Assembly (NCBI RefSeq): GCF_001653565.1
Contig: NZ_LYPB01000091.1
Coordinates: 74,518-138,517, forward strand
DNA length: 64,000 nt
Reading direction: 5' to 3'
DNA from: Paenibacillus oryzisoli
GTDB taxonomy: Bacteria; Bacillota; Bacilli; Paenibacillales; NBRC-103111
Part shown: positions 27,915 through 37,200 of the stretch, in pieces
How positions within the stretch are numbered: the stretch's first letter is position 1
How the letters are laid out: every line of letters starts with the position of its first letter
Made by a program: the position numbers and the translations under genes
Notes under the pieces: generated by a model
Told to the model about the DNA's origin: nothing
What the model saw: only the letters and a program-made list of their open reading frames with translations
The model's database searches: none

Positions 27915-28820
27915 TCACTTTCCTTGAACCATCAATTGGCCTCTTGCTCTCCCAAAATGTCCACCAGACTTATCCAAAGCTTGCACCACTGTCGAATAGT
28001 CAACCTTGCATTGCAGCATGAGGATTGCCACGCGCGCATCGCCTTTAGCTAAATCGCAGTAACGACGTGCCTCATCTTCAGTCGTGGGTGTTGCTTCCAT
28101 GACGATATTAATAACACGATGACGAAGCTTGTCGTTAGTCGCCTGAACGTTAACCATCAGATTCTTGTATATTTTACCTAGACGAATCATCGTAGCTGTT
28201 GACATCATATTCAACACTAGTTTTTGAGCAGTTGCCGCTTTAAGGCGAGTGGAGCCCGTCACGACTTCTGGTCCAACGCTCACTTCAATGGCATAGTCAA
28301 CCCATTGACTTAAAGGCGTAGCTGTATTACACGAAAGTCCAACGGTCAATATTCCCAGCTTCTTAGCCTCTTGAACAGCCCCAAGTACATATGGCGTTCT
28401 GCCGCTTGCTGCTATCCCAACCAAGACATCCCCGCTATGCAAACGTGTTCGTACTTCATCTCTTCCTACTTCGCCATTATCCTCGGCATCCTCTACTGCT
28501 TCAAATATAGCTTGGGAGCCCCCGGCAATAATCGCTGTCACAAGCTCTTTGTCCGTGCCAAATGTAGGCGGGCATTCCGCTGCATCCAAGATCCCCAGCC
28601 TTCCACTCGTTCCAGCTCCGATATAAAATAATCGGCCACCGTTTGCCATCTTGTTAACAATAGCCTCAATAGCGCGTTCAATTTGTGGGAGAGCCTGTTT
28701 TACTGCTAAAGGCACCTTCTGATCTTCCTCATTCATCAAAGTAATAATCTCGCGTGCGCTTAGTTGATCTAACTGTTCACTTCGCTCATTTCGTTGTTCA
28801 GTCGTTAATTTATGGTTCAT
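27915..28820 (-). CDS. murQ: N-acetylmuramic acid 6-phosphate etherase
   Basis: Cleaves the lactyl ether of MurNAc-6-phosphate to GlcNAc-6-phosphate and lactate in cell-wall recycling. 301 aa from ATG 28820, close to B. subtilis MurQ (304). Motifs: LTTEQRN start, SIS domain with FYIGAGTSGRLGILDA, ECPPTFG, GDVLVGIAASGRTPYV and TGSTRLKAATAQK. ATG 28844, just after the permease stop, is also possible; neither has an ideal ribosome site (AAGGGAG lies 14 bases before the chosen one). Last gene of the importer transcript before the 27877 hairpin. Confidence 0.95.
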   Translation of the reverse strand: MNHKLTTEQRNERSEQLDQLSAREIITLMNEEDQKVPLAVKQALPQIERAIEAIVNKMANGGRLFYIGAGTSGRLGILDAAECPPTFGTDKELVTAIIAGGSQAIFEAVEDAEDNGEVGRDEVRTRLHSGDVLVGIAASGRTPYVLGAVQEAKKLGILTVGLSCNTATPLSQWVDYAIEVSVGPEVVTGSTRLKAATAQKLVLNMMSTATMIRLGKIYKNLMVNVQATNDKLRHRVINIVMEATPTTEDEARRYCDLAKGDARVAILMLQCKVDYSTVVQALDKSGGHFGRARGQLMVQGK

Positions 28821-28850
28821 GGTGTTTTCGTAAACTCCCTTCATCCGGAT

Positions 28851-29687
28851 TTATTTCACTGCACCTGCGGTCATGCCACCTGTAATCTGCCTTTGGAAGA
28901 TAAAATAGAACAGCAGCACAGGTACCATGGCGATCGTTAACGCTGCGAACAATGGGCCCCATTCGGTCCGATACTGCATCTCGGCCTGCATAACGGCAAT
29001 CCCAACAGGCAAGGTATATTTCCCAGGTGTACTAATGAAGACCAGGGCCATAATGTATTCATTCCAAATATTCAGGACCGTCACAATAGCCAGTGACACG
29101 AGGCCAGGCTTTGCTAACGGAAGCATGACACGGAAGAATGTGCCGTAATGGTTGGCACCATCGATAGCCGCTGCTTCTTCCAGCTCTTTAGGAAGCGTTT
29201 TGAAGAAGCCAACCAGCATGAACACACCGAATGGCACGGCGGTTATCGCATATATCAACATTAGCCCGCTGAGCGTATTGGTCAAATGAAGATCATTCAT
29301 AAGGAAGAAGAGCGGAATAATGCCTAGAAATGCCGGTATCATTTTATATGCCAAGTAGGAAAGAAAGAGCAGGTTACTCCCTCTAAAAGCAAACCTCGCA
29401 ATGACATAGGCTGTAGTCGCTGACAATAACACACCAGCAATCGTGCTGACGGTTGTTACACTAATGGAATTGATGAAATAATTGCCGAATTTATACTTCT
29501 GCCATACATAAGAATAATTCTCCCAAAGTAAAGGGAAATTCGGCAGCGCCCAGGGATGACCTAACAAGAACTGCTTATTATCCTTTAACGAAGCAATAAC
29601 CGTCCAAAATAACGGATACATCACGCATAGGGACCAAATGCCGAGAATGACTGTCATACTCCAGGTCTGTAGTCTAGTTTGTCTCAT
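28851..29687 (-). CDS. carbohydrate ABC importer permease (MalG-like)
   Basis: 278 aa with six membrane helices and the cytoplasmic EAA loop EAAAIDGA...LPLAKPG (about 177-202) that contacts the ATPase. CUT1 family, the second of two permeases. It lies between the MalF-like permease (23 bases) and murQ (30 bases). Given kinase, etherase and regulators in the same cluster, the cargo is probably MurNAc, GlcNAc-MurNAc or a related amino sugar. No ATPase is encoded here; CUT1 importers often share a common MsmX-type ATPase. Confidence 0.9.
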   Translation of the reverse strand: MRQTRLQTWSMTVILGIWSLCVMYPLFWTVIASLKDNKQFLLGHPWALPNFPLLWENYSYVWQKYKFGNYFINSISVTTVSTIAGVLLSATTAYVIARFAFRGSNLLFLSYLAYKMIPAFLGIIPLFFLMNDLHLTNTLSGLMLIYAITAVPFGVFMLVGFFKTLPKELEEAAAIDGANHYGTFFRVMLPLAKPGLVSLAIVTVLNIWNEYIMALVFISTPGKYTLPVGIAVMQAEMQYRTEWGPLFAALTIAMVPVLLFYFIFQRQITGGMTAGAVK

Positions 29688-29710
29688 CTACCGTTCATCT
29701 CCTGCTCATC

Positions 29711-30610
29711 TTAGGTCAATTCGATGGTTTCTCTCTTCATCAGACGCTGGAGCGTGATGGTTGTAATTAAAGCAATGACAAGGATTAATACCCCGATTGC
29801 TGCTCCGTAACTGAAATTACCGTAATGGAAAGCTTGCGCATATAAATAGGAACTCATGACTTGTGTTGCATTATCCACACCGCCTTCGAAGGTCATAATG
29901 CTGACAATGACGAAGGAACCACTGAGCGTTGTTGTGACAATCCAGATAACAGAAGTTTGGACTTGCTCCCAAGCCAAGGGAAGTGTAATTTTCCAAAATT
30001 GCTGCCAATGCTCGGCTCCATCGATGTTCGCAGATTCATATAAGGATTCAGGAATGCTGAGTATGCCTGCGATAAGCAAAATAATCGTAAAACCGATACC
30101 CGCCCAAATGGATGTTGGCAATAAGGCGAAGATCGACCATTTTCCACCCAACCAGGCAAACTCGAAAGATTTTCCAGTAACACTCGAAATAAAGGAGTTC
30201 ACAAATCCGATATTTGGATTATAAATAAACCGCCACAGAACACCCACGATAACGACCGAAATGACATTCGGGATAAAAAAAACAGAACGGTAGAAGCCAG
30301 CTCCTTTGATTTTGAATCGCGTGAGTGCAACCGCCAGCAGTAAAGAGGGAATCATAAAACCAATTACTTTGCCAAAGACTAGAATATAATCGTTACGAAT
30401 CGCTTTCGGGATAACCTCATCGTGGAACATATGCTTATAATTATCAAATCCGATAAAATTGTACGTCTCTGAACCGCCCGACCAATCAAAGAGGCTCAAG
30501 TAAATCCCCTTCATCATCGGGTACACGAGAAAGATACAATACAGGATCAGTGTTGGCAAAATGAATGATGCGACAAATAGTTTCCGCTGCAGGTTAGATC
30601 CCAATTTCAT
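29711..30610 (-). CDS. carbohydrate ABC importer permease (MalF/UgpA-like)
   Basis: 299 aa, six membrane helices and an EAA-type loop (ESANIDGAEHW...LPLAWE, about 190-215). First permease of the CUT1 importer. It is separated from the binding-protein gene by 100 bases containing a perfect 12-bp stem-loop, and followed by its MalG-like partner. Substrate inferred from the mur genes around it. Confidence 0.9.
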   Translation of the reverse strand: MKLGSNLQRKLFVASFILPTLILYCIFLVYPMMKGIYLSLFDWSGGSETYNFIGFDNYKHMFHDEVIPKAIRNDYILVFGKVIGFMIPSLLLAVALTRFKIKGAGFYRSVFFIPNVISVVIVGVLWRFIYNPNIGFVNSFISSVTGKSFEFAWLGGKWSIFALLPTSIWAGIGFTIILLIAGILSIPESLYESANIDGAEHWQQFWKITLPLAWEQVQTSVIWIVTTTLSGSFVIVSIMTFEGGVDNATQVMSSYLYAQAFHYGNFSYGAAIGVLILVIALITTITLQRLMKRETIELT

Positions 30611-30649
30611 TGCTCCATGCCTCCAATCAGGTTGTCATTCCAAAAGCAA

Positions 30650-30690
30650 GATGGATACTTCTCTCAGGTTAATGAAGTGAAGTATCCATC
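30650..30690 (-). repeat. intercistronic stem-loop between binding protein and permeases
   Basis: GATGGATACTTC (30650-30661) and GAAGTATCCATC (30679-30690) form a perfect 12-bp stem with a 17-base loop. No T-run follows, so it more likely protects the binding-protein mRNA 3' end than terminates. Confidence 0.7.
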
Positions 30691-30710
30691 CCTTCTTGGC
30701 TTATCTAAGT

Positions 30711-32075
30711 TTACTTCGCTTTATCACGTTGTTTCGCTGCGCCTTCTTCCAGACGTGTTGCCCACTCGTCTTTCGTAATTTTGCCAGTTACCAAAGCTAA
30801 CGTAGCATCTTTTTCAATCTTGAACAGTTCTTCTGCAAGAACAGGAACCGGTGCAATGATCACATCTGACGCAGAGAAGTACGCGCTAGCTTGCTTCACA
30901 AGTGAACTTACTTTATCTGATTTGTTCAAATCCGCTTTCACATTGAGTATGGAGCCTGTCAATTCAGCCCAAGCAACGGCTTGCTTCTTCGTGAATACAT
31001 ACTGCAAGTACGCTTTTGCCACATCTGGATTTTTCGCCTTTTTCGCGATACCCATCGTCGCTGTTGAAGGAATAATAATAGGTTTGCCACCTTTATCTTG
31101 AACCACAGAAGGGATGAAGCCGAATTCAAAGCCAGTCGGGATATCCTTTTTCATTTCATTTTCAATCCATAGGCCATTCGGGATAAAAGCTGCTTTATGT
31201 TGCAGGAATTGCATTTGCGAATCTGTATGATTAAGAGCTGCTGCACTACCGTCGATAAATCCCTTTGTATTAAGCTCAATCAATTTATCGAGAGCTTTCA
31301 TGACAGGAGCACTTTTGAATACACCCGCTTCAAGCGAGTTGATCTTGTTAATAATGGATGGGTCGCTGCCATTCGCTGCGACAATCGCCGAATTCAGCAA
31401 ACCGCCAATGATATATTGTGGATAAACCCCTGTATGGATATACGGTGACATTTTGCCGGAATCTTTAATCTTTTGCAAAGTGTCTGTGAAGCTAGCCCAA
31501 TCTTTCGGCTCATTCCAGCTGTTCTTGCGCAATTCAGCTTTGTCATAGAAAGTTCCGTAGGATCCGAATACAATCGGCAAGGTAAAAGCTTTGCCTGGTT
31601 GGTACTCTTCCGGTTTACTGAACAGAACATCCGTGATTTTCTCACCATCGACGTTCTTCGCATCCTTGAGCCAATCGGTTAAATCCATCAATTGATTATC
31701 AAGGAACATCTGTCTTGCATTGGAGCCTGCTCCATTGATAAATACCAAGTCTGGCGGGTTACCTTGAATCCAACGCGGTTTCATCTGCTCATTAATCGTT
31801 GGTCCCGCTGTTTGTGTAATTTTCAGCTTCGGATTCAGTTTCTGAAATTCGTCAAGAGATTGTTTCCACCAAGCATCGCCATAGCCACCGACAAAGTATT
31901 GAATTTCAAACTCACCTGTCAATTCTTTCGCGCTGGCCGTTTCGGCCGGTTTTGCAGAGGATACAGCTGGACTTGGACTTGCCTCTTTGTTCGGTTCAGC
32001 CGTACCGCACGCCGTTACTAATCCTGCAGTTACCATAACGCCCATAAGACTTGCACTAATTGACTTCATTTTCAT
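30711..32075 (-). CDS. sugar-binding lipoprotein of CUT1 ABC importer
   Basis: 454 aa from the ATG at 32075, nine bases after AAGGGG; the frame continues to 32114 without a site. Lipobox VTAC, then a Ser/Pro/Ala-rich linker and a family 1 solute-binding fold (YFVGGYGDAWWKQSLDEF, KPRWIQGNPPDLVFINGAG, YDKAELRKNSWNEPKDW). It follows the murR copy at 32220 after a terminator-like hairpin, so expression may need read-through. The substrate is probably an amino sugar from peptidoglycan; the fold alone does not show this. Confidence 0.88.
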   Translation of the reverse strand: MKMKSISASLMGVMVTAGLVTACGTAEPNKEASPSPAVSSAKPAETASAKELTGEFEIQYFVGGYGDAWWKQSLDEFQKLNPKLKITQTAGPTINEQMKPRWIQGNPPDLVFINGAGSNARQMFLDNQLMDLTDWLKDAKNVDGEKITDVLFSKPEEYQPGKAFTLPIVFGSYGTFYDKAELRKNSWNEPKDWASFTDTLQKIKDSGKMSPYIHTGVYPQYIIGGLLNSAIVAANGSDPSIINKINSLEAGVFKSAPVMKALDKLIELNTKGFIDGSAAALNHTDSQMQFLQHKAAFIPNGLWIENEMKKDIPTGFEFGFIPSVVQDKGGKPIIIPSTATMGIAKKAKNPDVAKAYLQYVFTKKQAVAWAELTGSILNVKADLNKSDKVSSLVKQASAYFSASDVIIAPVPVLAEELFKIEKDATLALVTGKITKDEWATRLEEGAAKQRDKAK

Positions 32076-32183
32076 ACCATTGATCCCCTTTTTAAATAGA
32101 ATGGATGATATCATTGTGCGAAAGAATCTCAGCTGTAAGTTAACATCCTAAGTATTCGCATGAAAATACTAAGGATTATATAT

Positions 32184-32211
32184 AAAAAGAAGCTTCGAAA
32201 GCCTTCTTTTT
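32184..32211 (-). terminator. terminator-like hairpin between murR and the binding-protein gene
   Basis: AAAAAGAAGC (32184-32193) and GCCTTCTTTTT (32201-32211) pair with one bulge; on the minus strand the stem ends in CTTCTTTTTATATATAAT. It lies inside the presumed murK-to-murQ transcription unit, so it may tune how much importer mRNA follows murK-murR. Confidence 0.7.
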
Positions 32212-32219
32212 GTATTCTT

Positions 32220-33101
32220 TTACTTTTTAGAAAGCTGTTTAACAAATTGTATGCCTAGTCGAACCTCGTCCAGCAATTCAATTGATGTATCATAATCAGC
32301 AGTAAGTACAGAGATGAACAAAATGTCAATAACATGCAACTGAGCAAGTCGCGATGATGTTGCTGCGCTACGAAAAACCTCTTCTTGCTTAGGCGACACA
32401 TACAAATTAATATCCGCCATTTCACTAAGGGGTGATAAACCGTAACTGGTTAGGCTGATGGTTGTCGCACCTTTTTGCTTAGCTAATTCCAATACCTTGC
32501 TTACCTCGAACGTTTCTCCCGAAAATGAGATGCCGATTACTACGTCTTTCGGTCTCGTTTGCGTTACCAGCATGGCAGATAAATGATAATCTGAGCTGGA
32601 TGTGGTGAATGGATTAATCCGTACGAATTTCATATGAGCATCTTGCGCAATGACGCCAGATGCCCCAATGCCATAGAAGTGAATTTTTTCTGCTTGCTTT
32701 ATAACTTCGACTGCTCGTGCCAACGCCTCATAATTCATAATCTCTGCGGTTTCTTGCAAGGAGCGTATACTGTTGTTTGTCATTTTTTGTACAATAGATT
32801 GCTGTGTTTCGTGGGAAATAAAGTCTGTAAAATCTGTCTCTGATGTATTGCGTATATCCCCAGCTATTCGTAGCTTTAACTCTTGAAATCCACTGAGTCC
32901 CAACGACTTGCATAACCGGATAACCGCTGATGCACTTGTAGCGCTTAATTCACCCAACTCATTGGCTGTGCTGCGTATGGCCTCTTGGGGATTCTCCATG
33001 ATATAAAGGGCTATTTTGCGCTCGGAAAGCGGTAATTGCTCCGCAATTTCTTTCAGCATTATCAAACCGCCTGTCAGAGATTCGGCAAGGTGGTTTGCCA
33101 T
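32220..33101 (-). CDS. murR: RpiR/MurR family regulator (proximal copy)
   Basis: 293 aa, start fixed by AAGGAGG seven to eight bases before the ATG. N-terminal HTH (about 15-85) and SIS domain (about 120-270, FYGIGASGVIAQDAHMK, ISFSGETFEV). Very similar along its length to the distal copy at 26857-27798, suggesting a duplication within the locus. It lies 12 bases after murK and is followed by a terminator-like hairpin. Probable repressor of the mur operon, released by an amino-sugar phosphate. Confidence 0.9.
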   Translation of the reverse strand: MANHLAESLTGGLIMLKEIAEQLPLSERKIALYIMENPQEAIRSTANELGELSATSASAVIRLCKSLGLSGFQELKLRIAGDIRNTSETDFTDFISHETQQSIVQKMTNNSIRSLQETAEIMNYEALARAVEVIKQAEKIHFYGIGASGVIAQDAHMKFVRINPFTTSSSDYHLSAMLVTQTRPKDVVIGISFSGETFEVSKVLELAKQKGATTISLTSYGLSPLSEMADINLYVSPKQEEVFRSAATSSRLAQLHVIDILFISVLTADYDTSIELLDEVRLGIQFVKQLSKK

Positions 33102-33113
33102 AAACTTACCTCC

Positions 33114-34082
33114 TTATAGGTGCTGTTTAGTAATGGCTTCCATGGCTACGATGACAGCGCCATTCACAGGATCTGCGAACGCAGGTTGATAGCAGCCCAG
33201 CCTATGCACCTTCAAACCCTCCATGAACTGGTTCCTAACAATATCCGAGTACATAAAGATTGATCCTGCAACCGTGACCGGCGTTAATTCATGGAAGGCG
33301 TCTGATTTTCTTCGTAACCCGCGTACCAAGTCAACAAGCTCATTACCTGCTTCTTTTAAGATATTCACTGCTACCGGGTCTAATTCTATGGACGATTCAA
33401 TGACCAGTCTAGCTAAGCTGGCAATCACTTGCTTATTCGGAACGTCACGATAAATATACTGCACGAGGTCATGTTCCGTTGCTAGCTGTAATCTTGCTAA
33501 AATCATCCCGGTTAATTGTGTAGGAGATTCCCTGCAATCATAGGCTTTACAGACAGCACTAAGCGCTTGGAGTCCAATCGAATAACCGCTTCCTTCATCA
33601 CCTAAAATGTGCCCCCATCCCCCGTTAAAAGCTAAATCCCCATTCCGTGACAACCCAATCGCGTTAGATCCTGTTCCCGAGATAACGAGTATGCCTTCTT
33701 GATTCTCAGGATGCATCGCCCCACGAAGGGCGATCAATAAATCACTTTTTACAGTGATGCCAATATCCTCATGTAGATGTAATTCCTTGGCAATCTGTTT
33801 CAGCTCCAGTACAACGGATAGTCTATCCTTTTCTAAACGCGTACCGGCAATGCCTGCACAAATCCCAATAACTTCACTGGGCTGGATGTCATGAACCTTC
33901 AGACCCTCATTTATGAGAGAATGCAGCCTTTTTTTCATTGTCTCCACACCAACAGTCAGTACGTTCGTACCATCACCGACAATAATGCTTTGACATCTCA
34001 TTAGATGATTATAATTCTCTACTCGCTGGAAGGCACATGTCGTTTTCGTTCCGCCCCCATCAATCCCAATGATATAAGGCAT
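33114..34082 (-). CDS. murK: BadF/BadG-type N-acetylmuramate/N-acetylglucosamine kinase (MurK-like)
   Basis: 322 aa from ATG 34082, preceded by GGAGTGAT; the frame extends to 34121 into the promoter, which rules the longer form out. ASKHA-fold sugar kinase: phosphate-1 loop GIDGGGTKT, central ISGTGSNAIGLSR and GGWGHILGDEGSGYSIG, adenosine region TVAGSIF. Clostridial MurK phosphorylates MurNAc and GlcNAc after uptake. With an ABC importer instead of a PTS, a cytoplasmic kinase is needed to make MurNAc-6-phosphate for MurQ. First gene of the operon, behind a consensus promoter. Confidence 0.85.
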   Translation of the reverse strand: MPYIIGIDGGGTKTTCAFQRVENYNHLMRCQSIIVGDGTNVLTVGVETMKKRLHSLINEGLKVHDIQPSEVIGICAGIAGTRLEKDRLSVVLELKQIAKELHLHEDIGITVKSDLLIALRGAMHPENQEGILVISGTGSNAIGLSRNGDLAFNGGWGHILGDEGSGYSIGLQALSAVCKAYDCRESPTQLTGMILARLQLATEHDLVQYIYRDVPNKQVIASLARLVIESSIELDPVAVNILKEAGNELVDLVRGLRRKSDAFHELTPVTVAGSIFMYSDIVRNQFMEGLKVHRLGCYQPAFADPVNGAVIVAMEAITKQHL

Positions 34083-34121
34083 AATAGGATCACTCCAAGT
34101 AGTTAGTATTAGTATAGTCAA

Positions 34122-34150
34122 ATTATATGCGAGTTAAAATTTAATGTCAA
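34122..34150 (-). promoter_or_regulatory. consensus sigma-A promoter of the mur operon
   Basis: Minus strand TTGACA (34145-34150), exactly 17 bases, TATAAT (34122-34127): a perfect match in both boxes. Such a strong promoter would need a repressor, fitting the two MurR-like genes. An AATTCGACGAATT palindrome at 34184-34196 lies about 34 bases upstream and a TAGTAT direct repeat (34104-34115) lies just downstream; either could be an operator. Confidence 0.9.
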
Positions 34151-34237
34151 TATTTTTTAATTTTTATTGAAACGATATTTTAAAATTCGACGAATTCAGT
34201 TGTCACTGAGGATTAATCATTGACCATGAACTCACAA

Positions 34238-34277
34238 AATCCTCTCCCAGTCAGCACTAGCCTTCTAGAAGAGGATT
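34238..34277 (-). terminator. terminator after the PL8-SLH lyase gene
   Basis: AATCCTCT (34238-34245) and AGAGGATT (34270-34277) pair across a 24-base loop, 21 bases after the lyase stop. On the minus strand the stem is followed by TTTGTG. The large loop makes it weaker than the others. Confidence 0.55.
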
Positions 34278-34298
34278 CAGCTTGATATATACGATTAC

Positions 34299-37200
34299 CT
34301 AATGAACAGAAGCCGCTTGAATTTCTTTAAACGCCCAGAACTCCTCCGTTACATCAGACCATTTGGCTTTCGTGCCAGATAATGGCTCTTGACCGAGTAG
34401 TTTGTTGATCATGACTACGGCTTCCGCACGAGTCAATCTCATCTCCGGGCGGAAAGTTCCATCCGCATAACCGCTGATAATTCCAGCTGCCTTTACTTCT
34501 TTAATCGCCACTTGCGCCCAATGATCGACCACGTCTGCGAAGCTTCCACCGACTGCGTCAGGCTTCACCGTCAACAGCTTGGCTGCGATGCTCGCCATCT
34601 CCGCGCGCGTGATTGATTGTTCAGATTTGAAACTGCCATCTGGATAGCCTGACATCAACCCCATTCTCGCCACTTGATCAATCGCGTCCTTCGCCCAATG
34701 TGTCGATTCTACATCCGTGTAGGCGATGCCTGCTTGCGTTGTCGTCTTATCGAATACACGGGTCAATATCGTTGCCATTTCAGCACGGGTGATGCTTCTT
34801 TCAGCTCCAAATGTGCCATCAGGATAACCAGACATATAAGCATTGCGCTGCTTGACCGGTGTTGCCGCCGCAGCGTTCCAACCCTTTATTTGCACAATCG
34901 TAAATGTACTAAATTTGTTCACCGCGAAGCGAATGCCGAGTTGGCCGTTTTGGTCAAACTTTACAATATCTCCTCGAACGAATTCTTTTGTGCCGTCACT
35001 ATGTTCAATGTAAATACCTAGATCGTTCTTCTGCTCATCGCTAAGCGCCACGTCGCCGAGCGGCAACGTCAGCGTTACTGTGCGACCCTGCAGATTCGTT
35101 TCAATCATCATCGGACGACCGATCACTTCGGCGCTTCCCAATTTTGCGATGAGGAGCACGGCTTGCTCAGTTTTTGCACGCTGTTCGACTGCATCGTGCT
35201 CTTCTTTCTTTTTGATCGGTACAACGCGGAAGTAGGTATCATTGCCAAGCCCTTGTAGCGAGCGGCCAGGAATATTAATCCGCGCGTTGCCCGTAACAAC
35301 TTCGAGCCCTACGTTTGCGTTGGCTAATTGCTCGGTCGACGCTTTGGGGAGCTTCACATTCAATTCCACAACCTCGTCCTTCTCATCGGGAATGACGATT
35401 TTGGCCGAGTTGGAGCCTGCTGCTGCGAGTTGAGCGATCGTATCGCCCATTTGTTCAGATGTCAAATTGACTTCATCGCGCTTCTGTCCATTTGCATCCG
35501 GCGTGCGGTTGATGACAACTGCTATCACGATAGAACCGTCATCGCTTTTGCCACCCCCAACATGGATCGTTTCAGTCTGAGGATCAGTACCTGTATCATC
35601 ATCGCTGCTTCCCGATACAGGTATTTGCAATTGAATAGAAGCTGTGAGAGGAATAGTCGTAACATTGCCTACCGCATCCTTCAACTCCATATATACCGTC
35701 TTTGCGCCATCTCCCGATGCAAGCAACCACGCTTTCGTTCCAGCTGCCGCCTCCCAGGAACTCCAAGTAGCATTGTCATTGGAAAAACGCATCTGTACAC
35801 TTCCTGAACCTGCTCCATCGGAGCTGTATACGGCCAAAGTGACCGATGTTGTACTCGTTATGGCCGCTCCTCCGTTTATGCTCAGTGTCCCCGTCGGAGG
35901 CGTACTATCGAACGCTACTGTCCTGAACGTCATCTCGCTTCCATAGGTCGTTCCCACAACGTTAGTGGCATAGGCTCGGAAATAGTACGTCGTATCAGGC
36001 ATTAAGTTCGCAAGGTCAAACGAGTACACCAGTGGACTGCTTGCGCCGCTGATCGCCACGTTCCCCTCACTGCCATCCGGATTCGGAGTAGTTCCATATA
36101 CTACGCCAGTAACCGTAATCGGACTACTGCCGACGCTACTGATTTCCGTTTGGATCCTCGCAGAAGTCTCTGTCACATTATTGGCTGCTCTTGTCTGTAC
36201 GGCAGGGGCCGCTGGCACAATTAACCTGTTTACCGTAAAACTCGCTGTTTTCTCCGTGCCTGCCACATATTTTATTAGTACCAGAAGCTCCGTATCGCTT
36301 ATATAATCTGGCAGAACACTGTCAATACCAAACGTAATGGTTTTATCTTCATTAACAACCATCGTTTGAAGAGATAATGGCGATTCCGTTGCAACGCCAT
36401 CTTTCGTCACCGTAAACGTTCCGCTAAATGAGCTTTTCAAAATATCAGTGGGCAATTCGCCAAAGCTTACAGTTAATTTGCCGTTTTCAGGTATGACGGC
36501 TGTGGTCAAATCTGTTACCGTAATCGAGCGGACGTCATATTTGGCGTTATCAGCAGTCGATGTTGCTCTAATCTCTGCCGTACCGATTCCCACCGCTGTA
36601 ACAAGCCCATCTTCATTGACAGTTGCCACACCTTCATTGTCCGACGACCATTCCAGCGTTTTAACGGAAGCATCCCCAGGCAGCACTTCGGCTTGCAACT
36701 GAACAGCATCGCCAACGCCCAATACTTTGGCAGTTGTGTCCAAGACCACTGATTCCACTGGTTTCGGTGCGATAGCCAAGTGGATCGTCCACGTGTTTTG
36801 GAACTGGGCCGCATGTAGTTCCGGATTTATTTTAATCACGATTTGTGGCTCTGTCTCCTCAACGGTAATGTTATCATCTTTGGCAATAACGCCCAGAGCC
36901 TTGCGGTCAACAGTGACAGTTAGTTCTTTATTGCCATTTACTGTTGGGTTCATCACGGCAATTTTCATGGTGTTATCCGCATATTCCCGAACAATAACAG
37001 ACCCTTCATCGCTGACAGTAACACCACCTGCACTTTTTGTCATCCGCGCAAAGTTGTTAAGAGCAGTAATACCCAAGGCGTCGTGCTTAACGGCTTGCAA
37101 ATCTGCCGTATTAGACAGCACTTTAAATTTCGGGGCTTCCGCGTATGCCGCCACCTCTTGGGAATTCATACCGGGAAGTAAGGCATATTCATAGGAGGAT

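Noticed and set aside
35328-35807. 159-codon plus-strand frame within the lyase gene
   Set aside because: Antisense to a coding region with clear domain structure; composition is that of a shadow frame.
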